This document shows, in pieces, positions 1 through 6,956 of a stretch of 37,932 bases of DNA (position 1 is its first letter; each line of letters starts with the position of its first letter). Position numbers and translations under genes: made by a program. The stretch comes from Planctomycetaceae bacterium. Lineage in GTDB: Bacteria; Planctomycetota; Phycisphaerae; Phycisphaerales; SM1A02. The DNA is taken from positions 1 to 37,932 of the forward strand of contig CANLMX010000020.1 in assembly GCA_947492385.1 (NCBI GenBank), in the 5' to 3' direction. The notes below the pieces were generated by a model. The model was not told the DNA's origin, searched no databases, and worked only from the letters and a program-made list of their open reading frames with translations.

Positions 1-420
1 CCAACGCTCCTTCGGGCACGGCTTCTCCATCCACTTTCGCTCGGGTGGCAGCCGACGGTAGCCGAACTTCTCGTACAGGCCTTCGGCGTCGCGCGTGGCC
101 AGCGCCCAGCGCCGGACGGTCTGCAGCGACGGGTGACGCTCGAGTTCCTCGATCATGCGCCGCGAGAGGCCCTGGCCGCGGAAGCGTTCATCGACGAAGA
201 CATCGCAGAGCCAGGCGAAGGTCGCGCGATCGGTGACGACGCGCGCAAGGCCGATCGTCGCGCCCGTGGCGTCATCGATCGCAACCGCCGTGATGCTGTT
301 GCGGAGTGCCTCGGCAACAACCTCGCGGCGGATGTTCGGCGACCAGTAGGTGGTGGCCAGAATGCCATGGATGGCGTCGAGGTCTTGGCGGCCGGGGTCG
401 AGGGAGATCGTGATCGGCAT
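1..420 (-). CDS. GNAT family N-acetyltransferase (3' end cut by window edge)
   Basis: Read on the minus strand from the ATG at 420, the frame stays open for 140 codons to the edge of the window, so the C-terminus is missing. The protein starts MPITISLDPG and shows the GNAT acetyl-CoA-binding pattern: a beta-strand CDVFVDERFRGQGLSRRM (R-x-x-G-x-G/A pyrophosphate loop near residues 90-107), then a helix ending in EKFGYR (around residue 127), the usual GNAT beta-6/7 signature. The family transfers acetyl groups from acetyl-CoA to amines; the substrate cannot be told from sequence. The frame is also open upstream of 420, but 420 is the first ATG and gives a normal N-terminus. It is followed upstream by ridA on the same strand, about 120 bp away. 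Confidence 0.85.
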   Translation of the reverse strand, partial: MPITISLDPGRQDLDAIHGILATTYWSPNIRREVVAEALRNSITAVAIDDATGATIGLARVVTDRATFAWLCDVFVDERFRGQGLSRRMIEELERHPSLQTVRRWALATRDAEGLYEKFGYRRLPPERKWMEKPCPKERW

Positions 421-540
421 CTGATTGATCCAACAGCAGTATGCCTCATCCGGAGTACGAAGTGGGCCCCGCGGACTCGATGAGCACGCACCACCGTGCG
501 CAGTGCCTGAACATGCTGCGGCAACGCGCAGCTGACCGGC

Positions 541-927
541 TCAGGCGCTCCCGACGACCGCGTCCACCTCGATCTCGATCTTCATGCGGGGATCGGCAAG
601 GCCCGCCTCGATCATGGTGGCGGCAGGGCGGATCTCGCCGAAGGCCGCGCGCAGCACGGGCCATGTAGCCGGAAAGTCCGCGGCGCGCGGCAGGATGTAG
701 CGGACGCGGACAACGTCCTGCATCGATGCCCCCGCCTCGCGGAGCGCTGCCTCGATGTTGCGCACGCATTGCGCCGCCTGGGTGGCGACGTCATCGCTGA
801 TGGTCATGTTCGAGTAGTCGAAGCCGGTCGTTCCCGACACGAAGACCTGGTTCCCGACCACGACCGCCCGGGAGTAGCCGATGTCGCGTTCGAAGCTCGA
901 GCCTGAGGAGATGAGGCGGCGTGGCAT
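541..927 (-). CDS. RidA family protein (reactive enamine/imine deaminase family)
   Basis: 128 residues from the ATG at 927, the normal size for the YjgF/YER057c/UK114 family. The family pattern is clear: an N-terminal SS-G-S-x-FE segment, the strand GNQVFVSGTTG near residues 25-35, the helix QAAQCVRNIEAALREAGAS, then DVVRVRYIL and a C-terminal strand KIEIEVDAVV. The conserved Arg of RidA (here around R74-R76 in VVRVR) lies before the IL segment. RidA enzymes hydrolyse reactive 2-aminoacrylate-type imines made by PLP enzymes, but many paralogues have other or unknown roles, so the subfamily is not assigned. The frame extends upstream without a stop, but that extension overlaps the divergent acetyltransferase and has no family similarity. 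Confidence 0.88.
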   Translation of the reverse strand: MPRRLISSGSSFERDIGYSRAVVVGNQVFVSGTTGFDYSNMTISDDVATQAAQCVRNIEAALREAGASMQDVVRVRYILPRAADFPATWPVLRAAFGEIRPAATMIEAGLADPRMKIEIEVDAVVGSA

Positions 928-1008
928 GGGGGCAAGATAGCCCCCGGGGCCGAGGCAACGGTACCCTCGCGCGGACCGGGCGCACGCGCATGCGACCCCC
1001 ACGTCCCC

Positions 1009-1839
1009 ATGCTCCGCGCAATCCCAGTCACCATCGAGACGTTCGACGACGCCGTGGGGCCGGCCCTGCGCCATCAGGCGGTGCTGAACCAGCTTGAACT
1101 GGGCATCGTCGACTCGATCCGCGCGGAGCCGACGCGCTACCCCCAGGGCGTACGAATGCTCGCGCTCGCGGACGACGCCACGGGCGACGTCGGCGTTGCC
1201 GTCCAGACGCCGCCCCACAAGCCGCTGGTCTCGATGACGGGCGAGACCGTCGCGCACGAACTCGGTCGGCGGTTCGTCGACGCGCACGGGGATCCCCGCT
1301 TCGTGTTCGGTCCCGAGTCGGCGGCCATGGCGTTCGCCCGGGGCGCCGGAGCACGCGATCCGCGTGCCGTCTCACGTGACGGCGTGTTCGAGCTCCGCGA
1401 GGTGATGCCAGTTCCCGCCGCGACGGGGTTCGCACGCATCGCCGGGCCCGAAGATGCGCTGCTGCTGCAAGAATGGATGGATGCGTTCCTGGAGGAGGCG
1501 CTGCCGGCAGGATTCCCCAAGGACCCGAGGGCAGGTGCTCGCCTCGCGGGCAACGGCCTGACATGGCTCTGGTGCGAACCGGGCGGCGAGCCCACGAGCG
1601 TGGCGACGAACCACCGCCGAATCGCCGGGTGGTGGGCCTTCGGCTACGTGTACACGCCGCCTGCGCATCGCGGGCATGGCTGGGCCACGTCGCTGGTCGC
1701 GCATGCCAGCACGTGGGCGCTCAGAAGCGGCGCCATCGGGTGCACGCTCTTCACCGACCTCGCCAACCCCGTGTCGAACCGGATCTACGAGCGCATCGGC
1801 TACCGGCGGGTGGGCACACGGGCGACGATCGCGTGGTGA
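1009..1839 (+). CDS. GNAT family N-acetyltransferase, two-part
   Basis: 276 residues from ATG 1009. The C-terminal half (about residues 135-276) has GNAT features: the strand WWAFGYVYTPPAHRGHGWAT containing the R-G-x-G-x-A acetyl-CoA loop, and near the end TDLANPVSNRIYERIGYR, the typical Asn-x-x-Ser-x-x-x-Tyr-x-x-x-GYR motif. The N-terminal half (residues 1-130) is a poorly conserved arm, as in the FR47/GCN5-like proteins of 250-290 residues that act on unknown amines or amino acids. It stands divergent from ridA with an 81-bp gap. It is followed after 129 bp by a lipoprotein hydrolase on the same strand, with a good ribosome-binding site of its own, so an operon is not obvious. Confidence 0.85.
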   Translation: MLRAIPVTIETFDDAVGPALRHQAVLNQLELGIVDSIRAEPTRYPQGVRMLALADDATGDVGVAVQTPPHKPLVSMTGETVAHELGRRFVDAHGDPRFVFGPESAAMAFARGAGARDPRAVSRDGVFELREVMPVPAATGFARIAGPEDALLLQEWMDAFLEEALPAGFPKDPRAGARLAGNGLTWLWCEPGGEPTSVATNHRRIAGWWAFGYVYTPPAHRGHGWATSLVAHASTWALRSGAIGCTLFTDLANPVSNRIYERIGYRRVGTRATIAW

Positions 1840-1968
1840 CCTGCAGCGACTCCCGGCTCGCGGTGCTACGGCACTGCCGAGCATTCGATGAGCACGTAGC
1901 CTCTGCAGACTCTCGGTAGGGACAGACCGACGAGAGCGACCCCGTCAGCCTCGCACCAAGGAGCATGC

Positions 1969-3129
1969 ATGCCATCTCGAAGGTCGGCCTTGCCGCTTGT
2001 CGGCGTCCTCATCGTTCAGACGATCGTCGGCTGCGCCGCACGCCCGAGCCCGATCGAAGGCGCCGGCAAGCCAACTCCGCTGCCGACGGAGGACGGCGTG
2101 CCGGTGAACCAGTGGTACATGAACACCAAGGATGCGGACGGCGCAAAGCTGCAGCACTACATCGCCGAGTACGGCATCGAGTCGAAGCCCGGCCATACCA
2201 TCATCGTGCTGCACGGCGGCTGGGGCTCGGAGCACAGCTACCTCGTGCCCGTGATCAAGCCGCTGGCGGGCGAGTACCGATTCGTGCTGTACGACCAGCG
2301 AGGCTCGCTGCGATCTCCCGCCAACCCGCCGGCGAAGATCACCTACGCGAACCTGATCGAGGACCTCGACCAACTGCGTCAGCGGCTCGGCCTCGAGAAG
2401 GTCACGCTGATGGCCCATTCGATGGGCAACCAGCTCGCGTACGGCTACCTCAGCGCGCATCCCGATCGGGTGGCGGGGCTCGTGCTCGTGGGACCGGTCC
2501 TACCTGGCTCGGACAGCGGAACCGCAGAGGCGCCGCGCTGGGCGGAGCTCTCCGTGATGGAGTCGTGGCCCGGCTATTCCGAGGCGCAAAGCAAGGAGCG
2601 CGACGCGAGGCTGGAGCAGTGGAAACGCGAGTGCACAGATCGGTGGACTCGGATTGCAGCCGACGAGGGCCTGATCCCGCGCGACTGGGCCACGCAACAT
2701 CCACCCGAGACGGATCCCGACCTTCAGGCCCTGTATCTCAAGACCGACCAGCAGAAGACCATGGGTTGGCGGATCTCATTCACCGCCGTCAACACCTACT
2801 CGGGCAGGAACTGGCGACAGACGCTCGGCGGCATGGTGTTCTACAACCAGGATGTCGCGCAGCAGATCTTCGCGGAGCCCGACTACTACTCCATGGTCGA
2901 CGCGGGATGGCGTGCGCTCAGGTCCTTCAGGGGACCGGTGCGCGTGATCATCGGCACGCACGATTACGTCGACTTCGGCCCGACTCTCTGGCCGAAGGTC
3001 GTCGAGCGCATTCCAAACGCGCATCTCGACACGATCCAGAACGCCGGTCACTCGATCTGGATGGACGAACCCGAGGCGTTCAACCGTTCGCTGCGATCCG
3101 CGCTGGAGGCGGTGACCGCGGGCCGATGA
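1969..3129 (+). CDS. Alpha/beta-fold hydrolase, predicted lipoprotein (proline iminopeptidase-like)
   Basis: 386 residues. The N-terminus is a short lipoprotein signal peptide ending in IVGC, with Cys22 as the lipidation site, so the enzyme is probably anchored outside the cytoplasmic membrane. The hydrolase fold is complete: oxyanion HGGWG (80-84), YDQRG (107-111), the nucleophile elbow A-H-S-M-G-N with Ser149, Asp330 in GTHDY and His359 in NAGHS. YDQRG and the long cap domain resemble prolyl iminopeptidases and related peptidase S33 proteins, but the substrate is unproven. AAGGAG at 1958-1963 lies 5 nt before ATG 1969. A second ATG at 1965 is in another frame that gives no recognisable protein. 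A hairpin follows the stop codon. Confidence 0.88.
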   Translation: MPSRRSALPLVGVLIVQTIVGCAARPSPIEGAGKPTPLPTEDGVPVNQWYMNTKDADGAKLQHYIAEYGIESKPGHTIIVLHGGWGSEHSYLVPVIKPLAGEYRFVLYDQRGSLRSPANPPAKITYANLIEDLDQLRQRLGLEKVTLMAHSMGNQLAYGYLSAHPDRVAGLVLVGPVLPGSDSGTAEAPRWAELSVMESWPGYSEAQSKERDARLEQWKRECTDRWTRIAADEGLIPRDWATQHPPETDPDLQALYLKTDQQKTMGWRISFTAVNTYSGRNWRQTLGGMVFYNQDVAQQIFAEPDYYSMVDAGWRALRSFRGPVRVIIGTHDYVDFGPTLWPKVVERIPNAHLDTIQNAGHSIWMDEPEAFNRSLRSALEAVTAGR

Positions 3130-3163
3130 CGGAGCGCGAGCGGCGGCGGACCTCGGGGCACGG

Positions 3164-3181
3164 CTCTCTGAGATCAGAGGG
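3164..3181 (+). terminator. Weak hairpin after the lipoprotein hydrolase
   Basis: CTCTCTGA and TCAGAGGG form an imperfect 7-8 bp stem (one G-T pair) with a very short loop. It lies 35 bp after the hydrolase stop codon at 3129. No T-run follows, so termination is only a possibility. Confidence 0.25.
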
Positions 3182-3188
3182 AAGCCTC

Positions 3189-3223
3189 GCAGCGACCTGC
3201 AGGACGGATGACTGCTGCGTGAA
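3189..3223 (+). repeat. Intergenic repeat, copy A
   Basis: A ~35-nt stretch starting GCAGCGAC and ending GGATGAC-TG-CTGCGTGAA. It matches copy B at 6322-6356 at about 29 of 37 aligned positions, in the same orientation. Both copies sit in short intergenic gaps upstream of a rightward gene (here the cupin, starting 30 bp later). Function unknown; no third copy was noticed in the window. Confidence 0.45.
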
Positions 3224-3252
3224 ATCAGGTTCCAACGGCGGACTCACGCCAC

Positions 3253-3594
3253 ATGAAGATCTCCGAGATTCCGTTCGAAATCACCGAATGGTCCGACGTC
3301 GAGCCCACCCGCCACGCGGGTCTCTCGGGAGAGGCGTTGTGGCGCACGCGCCACGTCGGTCCGGAAGGCAACCGCATCCGCGTCCGGATGGTCGAATACA
3401 CGCCGGGCTATGTCGCAGATCACTGGTGCCGGAAGGGCCACGTGCTGCTGGTGCTGGAGGGTGAACTTGAGACCGTGCTGGCCGACGGCCGGGTCTTCAA
3501 GCTCAAGGGCGGCATGTCCTACCAGGTGGCGGATGATGCCGAGCCGCACATGTCGCGCACGATCACGGGGGCAAGGCTGTTCATCGTGGATTGA
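3253..3594 (+). CDS. DHCW-motif cupin fold protein
   Basis: 113 residues from ATG 3253, a single small cupin barrel. The hallmark is A-D-H-W-C-R-K-G-H (residues 56-64), followed by VLLVLEGELETVLADGRVFKLKGGMSYQVADDAEPH, a standard cupin strand pattern with a C-terminal metal-ligand-type His. This is the small bacterial family named for its DHxC(W)-type motif. The cupin fold and a metal site are well supported, but no reaction or ligand is established. It starts 30 bp after repeat copy A, with no clear Shine-Dalgarno sequence (ACGCCACATG). The downstream neighbour is on the opposite strand. Confidence 0.88.
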   Translation: MKISEIPFEITEWSDVEPTRHAGLSGEALWRTRHVGPEGNRIRVRMVEYTPGYVADHWCRKGHVLLVLEGELETVLADGRVFKLKGGMSYQVADDAEPHMSRTITGARLFIVD

Positions 3595-3779
3595 ACCACG
3601 TGCTGCGCCAGCGGTTCCGATGGAGGTCTTACCCCCGTCTTGATGCCAATCGAGCTGCGAGGACTCCGTGCCGAAGGAACGGAGGTGCTTACCGCAGGTG
3701 GACGGACTCCGCGAGCGGTAGACCTCGCGCCGGTGTCTGATCCTGATGACGTCGATGACCAGCAGCCTGAATGGCGGCT

Positions 3780-5072
3780 TCAAAGCAATGGGCGCCCGTG
3801 AACAGCCAGCCAGAACAGCCAGCCAACCATGATCGACCACGCGACGGCGCCTACCAGCACCAGACGCGACCCGACTGTCGGCCTCAATCGCGCCGTCAGT
3901 AGTCCCATGACGAGCATCGCCTGCATCGCATGCAACCCGAGGAAGTGGGCGATCCGGAGGTCACCGCCCGTGGTCGACCAGCCGACGAACGGAAGACCGC
4001 TTGCGTCCGTGCCGTCGCCGCCGATGAAGTGCGACTTCATCGTGCTCAGCCATGCACCCACGACACCCCCGAGCAGGAGATTGAGCGCCACTGCGGCGAT
4101 GATGCCCGCGCGCAGGCCGCCGCTGCGTTCGCGCCACGCCCACCGCGCCAGCGGAATGGGCGCAAGCACGAACGACACAGCGAATACCCCCATCACGCCG
4201 TACATCACCTGGCCGATGGTTGACTGCTCGTTGAAGTGCGAGCGGTCGCCGCGCGCGGCCTGCAGGATGATCCAGAAGAGCTCGATCGCCGATCCGGACA
4301 CCATGATGCCCACGAGCCACCGCGCGGCGCGAGAACGCGCGAAACCGCCTCCGGCAAGCGGCATCATCAGCGCGAGCGTCGCGACGTAGATCGCAAGCGA
4401 CAGCTCGAACTTGAGCGGCTTGATCCATACGCCCGCACCGTCCAGGAATCGGTCGTCGACCAGCATGGCGATGACCGTCGCCGGCACCAGGGCGATGATG
4501 CAGCCGGCGAGCACGAAGAGACGCCCATCGGCGCGTGCCGACGCCCAGCGGAGCAAAGCGATCGCGCCTGCGGAGACGGGCGCGTGCACGTGCGATGGGT
4601 CGCCAGCCCCCGCGCGGGAAGCAGCGGCAGCCCGTGCCCGCATCGTCGCCCACTCTTGAACGCGGTAGAGCATCCATCCCGCGGGCCCGAAGAGGAACGT
4701 CAGGCAGAACGCAGGAATCATGGCGAGCCGAGAGATGCCGGCGCGCTCGGCCCGCTCATCGATGGACACGCCGATCAGGAGGTCGAACGCGAGGTAGTGG
4801 ATCCACCCTGCCAGGAGCAGGGCATCGCTGGTGAACAGCCGCCTGACCGCAGCAAAGCTGTCGAATCCGCCGTCGTTCCGCGACCATCCAGCGACGATGA
4901 GGCCGGCGTAAGCAGCAGCGAGGAGAAGCGGCGCCACGGTCCCCGGCAAAACCCGCCGCCAGCGCATGCGCCGAGGCAGGATGACGAGCGCCAGCCATCC
5001 CAGCATGGCCACGGGGCCGCTTGCCCCAAAGATGGCGGGCACGGACAGGACGGCGGCAAGCGGCTCGGGCAT
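3780..5072 (-). CDS. ABA4-like membrane protein with an extra C-terminal membrane domain
   Basis: 430 residues, strongly hydrophobic throughout. Residues 1-140 match the ABA4-like (DUF4281) family: FGASGPVAMLGW near 15-26, the helix LLLAGWIHYLAFDLLIG (85-101), GISRLAMIPAFCLTFLFGPAGWMLYR (112-137). ABA4 in plants is needed for neoxanthin formation; bacterial members have no proven role. Residues 185-430 form a second domain of about six membrane helices, with the phrase WIKPLKFELSLAIYVATL and a late HFLGLHAMQAMLV helix. This domain was not recognised; it looks like an uncharacterised integral membrane family. ABA4-like proteins are usually about 150-220 residues, so this is a fusion. Start ATG 5072 is the first in frame. 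The gene is convergent with the cupin gene. Confidence 0.75.
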   Translation of the reverse strand: MPEPLAAVLSVPAIFGASGPVAMLGWLALVILPRRMRWRRVLPGTVAPLLLAAAYAGLIVAGWSRNDGGFDSFAAVRRLFTSDALLLAGWIHYLAFDLLIGVSIDERAERAGISRLAMIPAFCLTFLFGPAGWMLYRVQEWATMRARAAAASRAGAGDPSHVHAPVSAGAIALLRWASARADGRLFVLAGCIIALVPATVIAMLVDDRFLDGAGVWIKPLKFELSLAIYVATLALMMPLAGGGFARSRAARWLVGIMVSGSAIELFWIILQAARGDRSHFNEQSTIGQVMYGVMGVFAVSFVLAPIPLARWAWRERSGGLRAGIIAAVALNLLLGGVVGAWLSTMKSHFIGGDGTDASGLPFVGWSTTGGDLRIAHFLGLHAMQAMLVMGLLTARLRPTVGSRLVLVGAVAWSIMVGWLFWLAVHGRPLL

Positions 5073-5494
5073 GCGGTTCTCGCGAGGCGGCGTGGACGCG
5101 CAAGGCTATCGCCAGACTTGACAGCGTCAAATCTTGGCCACATCGTGTCCGGCGTGCTCAACCGGCGGTCGAGGCCTCATCGGAAGCCGGCAGTGGTCCA
5201 AGTGGACAACGTGACGGAGAAGGACGCCACCGTGGTGATCAACCTGAGCTGCCGCGGCGACAAGGATGTCAACGAAGTGACCCGCCTGCGGGGAGGATGA
5301 TTTCCCTGCATCGCGCGCAGTGCACGGGAGAGTTCCCCGCGCCGCGCGCACGAAGTCATCGAAGATCGGCCGGAGATGGTCAACGCCATTCCATGCGCGG
5401 GGGCGTCGCTGCACCATTCCCGTCTTACCGCCCAATGACCGCTCCACGCACGGTGCGTGGAGACATTGGACGTGCAGACCGCAAGGAGATCGCA
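5073..5494. other. 422-bp intergenic region with a possible gene fragment
   Basis: No complete gene is supported here. On the plus strand from about 5192 to the stop at 5300, the reading VVQVDNVTEKDATVVINL... has coding-like codon choice (AAC, GAG, AAG, GTC) and a globular-looking sequence. It has no convincing start and no recognised family, so it may be the 3' end of a decayed gene. The second half carries a perfect inverted repeat (5442-5462) and the ribosome-binding site of the PEP-CTERM gene. The start of the leftward ABA4-like gene lies at the left end. Confidence 0.35.
5442..5462. promoter_or_regulatory. Perfect 9-bp inverted repeat upstream of the PEP-CTERM gene
   Basis: CTCCACGCA-CGG-TGCGTGGAG is a perfect dyad (9-bp arms, 3-nt centre). 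It ends 20 bp before the AAGGAG site (5483-5488) of the exoprotein gene. It could be an operator or a 5' leader hairpin; it is badly placed to be that gene's own terminator. No sigma-54 or sigma-70 elements were convincing beside it. Confidence 0.4.
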
Positions 5495-6241
5495 ATGCAG
5501 CAGATTCACAATCACAAGAGAATCGCACTCATCATTCCGGCCGGCGTCCTGTTCCTCTCGGCGGCGGCGAACGCCGTGCTCGTCCTCGGCAACAACGACA
5601 CGGTCAACCTCGGCGCCCTGATGGCAACCGGAAGCGACCGGAAGTTCATCATCGGCGACAAGATGTTCACCTTCGAGTACGTGACCACGCCGAACTTCAA
5701 CATCCAGCAGTTCGACATCACCGCCAAGATCCTGGCGCCGAACCAGTACGGCCTCAACAACATCGCGTTCGACCTCACCGGTCCGTTCGTCGACGGCGGC
5801 ATCAACGACCAAACCGTGCAGGACATGAACCTGCAGTACACGGTCGAGGTCTTGGAGGAATTCTACAACCAGGGCATCCGCCTCTGCGATACCTCGCTCG
5901 CGTTCAACGGTTCCTCCGGCGGCATCGGCTCCTTCGCCCGCGTGGCGGAGACGGTATTCGCCGTGGACACCGGCCAGCTGCTCGGCAACCTCAACGTGTT
6001 CAACAACTTCGGCCCGCCCCCGACCATCCAGTACTCGGACGCAAAGGACTGGTGCATGGAGTACGGCACGGACGGCTACCGCGCGTTCCAGGTCAACAAG
6101 AACCTCAAGTTCTTTGCGAACACGCCCGGCGGGTTCTCCTCGTGCTCGTTCGTGCGGCAGGAGTTCAGCCAGATCCCGGCACCGGGCGCGCTCGCGCTGC
6201 TCGGCGTCGCCGGCATGCTGGGCGCGCGTCGCCGTCGCTGA
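5495..6241 (+). CDS. Secreted protein with PEP-CTERM-like sorting tail
   Basis: 248 residues from ATG 5495, with AAGGAG 6 nt upstream. The N-terminus is a signal peptide (basic start, hydrophobic segment IALIIPAGVLFLSAA, cleavage likely after AAANA). The C-terminus has the tripartite sorting signal: Pro-rich IPAPG, the hydrophobic stretch ALALLGVAGML, and the basic tail GARRRR. In planctomycetes such tails direct proteins to an exosortase-type system. The central ~200 residues have repeated beta-type patterns (FDITAKILAPNQYGLNNIAFDL, GPFVDGG) and four cysteines but match no family I recognise. Earlier in-frame ATGs exist, but they lie upstream of the dyad and lack ribosome-binding sites. A strong terminator follows. 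Likely an exported surface protein of unknown function. Confidence 0.82.
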   Translation: MQQIHNHKRIALIIPAGVLFLSAAANAVLVLGNNDTVNLGALMATGSDRKFIIGDKMFTFEYVTTPNFNIQQFDITAKILAPNQYGLNNIAFDLTGPFVDGGINDQTVQDMNLQYTVEVLEEFYNQGIRLCDTSLAFNGSSGGIGSFARVAETVFAVDTGQLLGNLNVFNNFGPPPTIQYSDAKDWCMEYGTDGYRAFQVNKNLKFFANTPGGFSSCSFVRQEFSQIPAPGALALLGVAGMLGARRRR

Positions 6242-6271
6242 TGCGGCACGAACTGCAGTGAATGCATGATG

Positions 6272-6297
6272 GCGGGGCGCCGTTCGCGGCGCCCCGC
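6272..6297 (+). terminator. Intrinsic terminator after the PEP-CTERM gene
   Basis: Perfect 11-bp stem GCGGGGCGCCG / CGGCGCCCCGC closed by a TTCG tetraloop, 30 bp after the stop codon and followed by the T/C-rich CTTCGTCTTTCC-type tract. The UUCG loop makes the hairpin very stable. Confidence 0.75.
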
Positions 6298-6321
6298 TTC
6301 GTCTTTCCATCGTGCCGTCCA

Positions 6322-6356
6322 GCAGCGACTTCCTGATCGGATGACCACTGCGTGAA
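6322..6356 (+). repeat. Intergenic repeat, copy B
   Basis: GCAGCGACTT...GGATGAC-CA-CTGCGTGAA, similar to copy A at 3189-3223 and in the same orientation. It lies between the terminator of the PEP-CTERM gene and the start of the DinB gene, 47 bp before that ATG. It could be a shared promoter-proximal element or a mobile-repeat remnant. Confidence 0.45.
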
Positions 6357-6403
6357 CCGTGGAATCAAGAGCGGGGTAAGGTCACTCTCCCTAGACTCCC
6401 GGC

Positions 6404-6874
6404 ATGAGCCCTGCAGACACTGCCATCGCGTCGTACGAGTCCGGCCCGGCCAAGCTCCGCGAGGCCTGCGCAGGGCTCGGGACCGCGGCGCTCAACCGCC
6501 GCATCGGCCCCGGCGAGTGGAGCATCATGGAGAACGCGGTGCACCTGCTCGACAGCGACCTCGCGTCGACGCACCGGATGCGGCGCATCGTGGCGGAGGA
6601 GAACCCGCTGCTGGTCTCGTACGACGAGAACGCGTTCATCGCACGGCTGCCATGCGACCGAGACGACCTCGCCGAGGTCCTCGACCTGTTCGAGGCGAAT
6701 CGACGCTTCACGGCACGTTGGCTGCGCACCCTCCCAACGGAGGCCTTCTTGCGCACGGGCATCCACACGCAGCGCGGCAAGGTGACGTTGCTGCAGATCG
6801 TGGAGATCTATGCGAACCACGTGGATCACCACCTGAGGTTCGTTGCCGAGAAGCGCCGGAACCTCCCCCGCTGA
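6404..6874 (+). CDS. DinB family protein
   Basis: 156 residues. The four-helix DinB/YfiT fold is indicated by the metal-ligand pattern: His47 in the first long helix (IMENAVHLLDSD) and a distant H-x-x-x-H pair at His139 and His143 (YANHVDHHL), plus the N-terminal GEWSIMENAVHLL motif typical of the family. DinB-type proteins often carry a divalent metal; some are thiol-dependent transferases (bacillithiol or mycothiol S-transferases), many are unassigned. ATG 6404 fits the family length. The downstream DUF418 gene starts 82 bp later on the same strand. A second DinB protein, not closely similar, is at 23826-24329. Confidence 0.85.
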   Translation: MSPADTAIASYESGPAKLREACAGLGTAALNRRIGPGEWSIMENAVHLLDSDLASTHRMRRIVAEENPLLVSYDENAFIARLPCDRDDLAEVLDLFEANRRFTARWLRTLPTEAFLRTGIHTQRGKVTLLQIVEIYANHVDHHLRFVAEKRRNLPR

Positions 6875-6956
6875 CGAGAGGTCCGTCGGAGCGCCCGAGC
6901 GCCGTGGACACGGATGGGCCACGTCGCGCGGTCATCGCCGCGAATACCATCAGCCC

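Noticed and set aside
1965-3464. Long Arg-rich open frame overlapping the lipoprotein hydrolase
   Set aside because: It is a high-GC shadow in another frame, with no domain, while the 1969-3129 frame has a full catalytic triad and lipobox.
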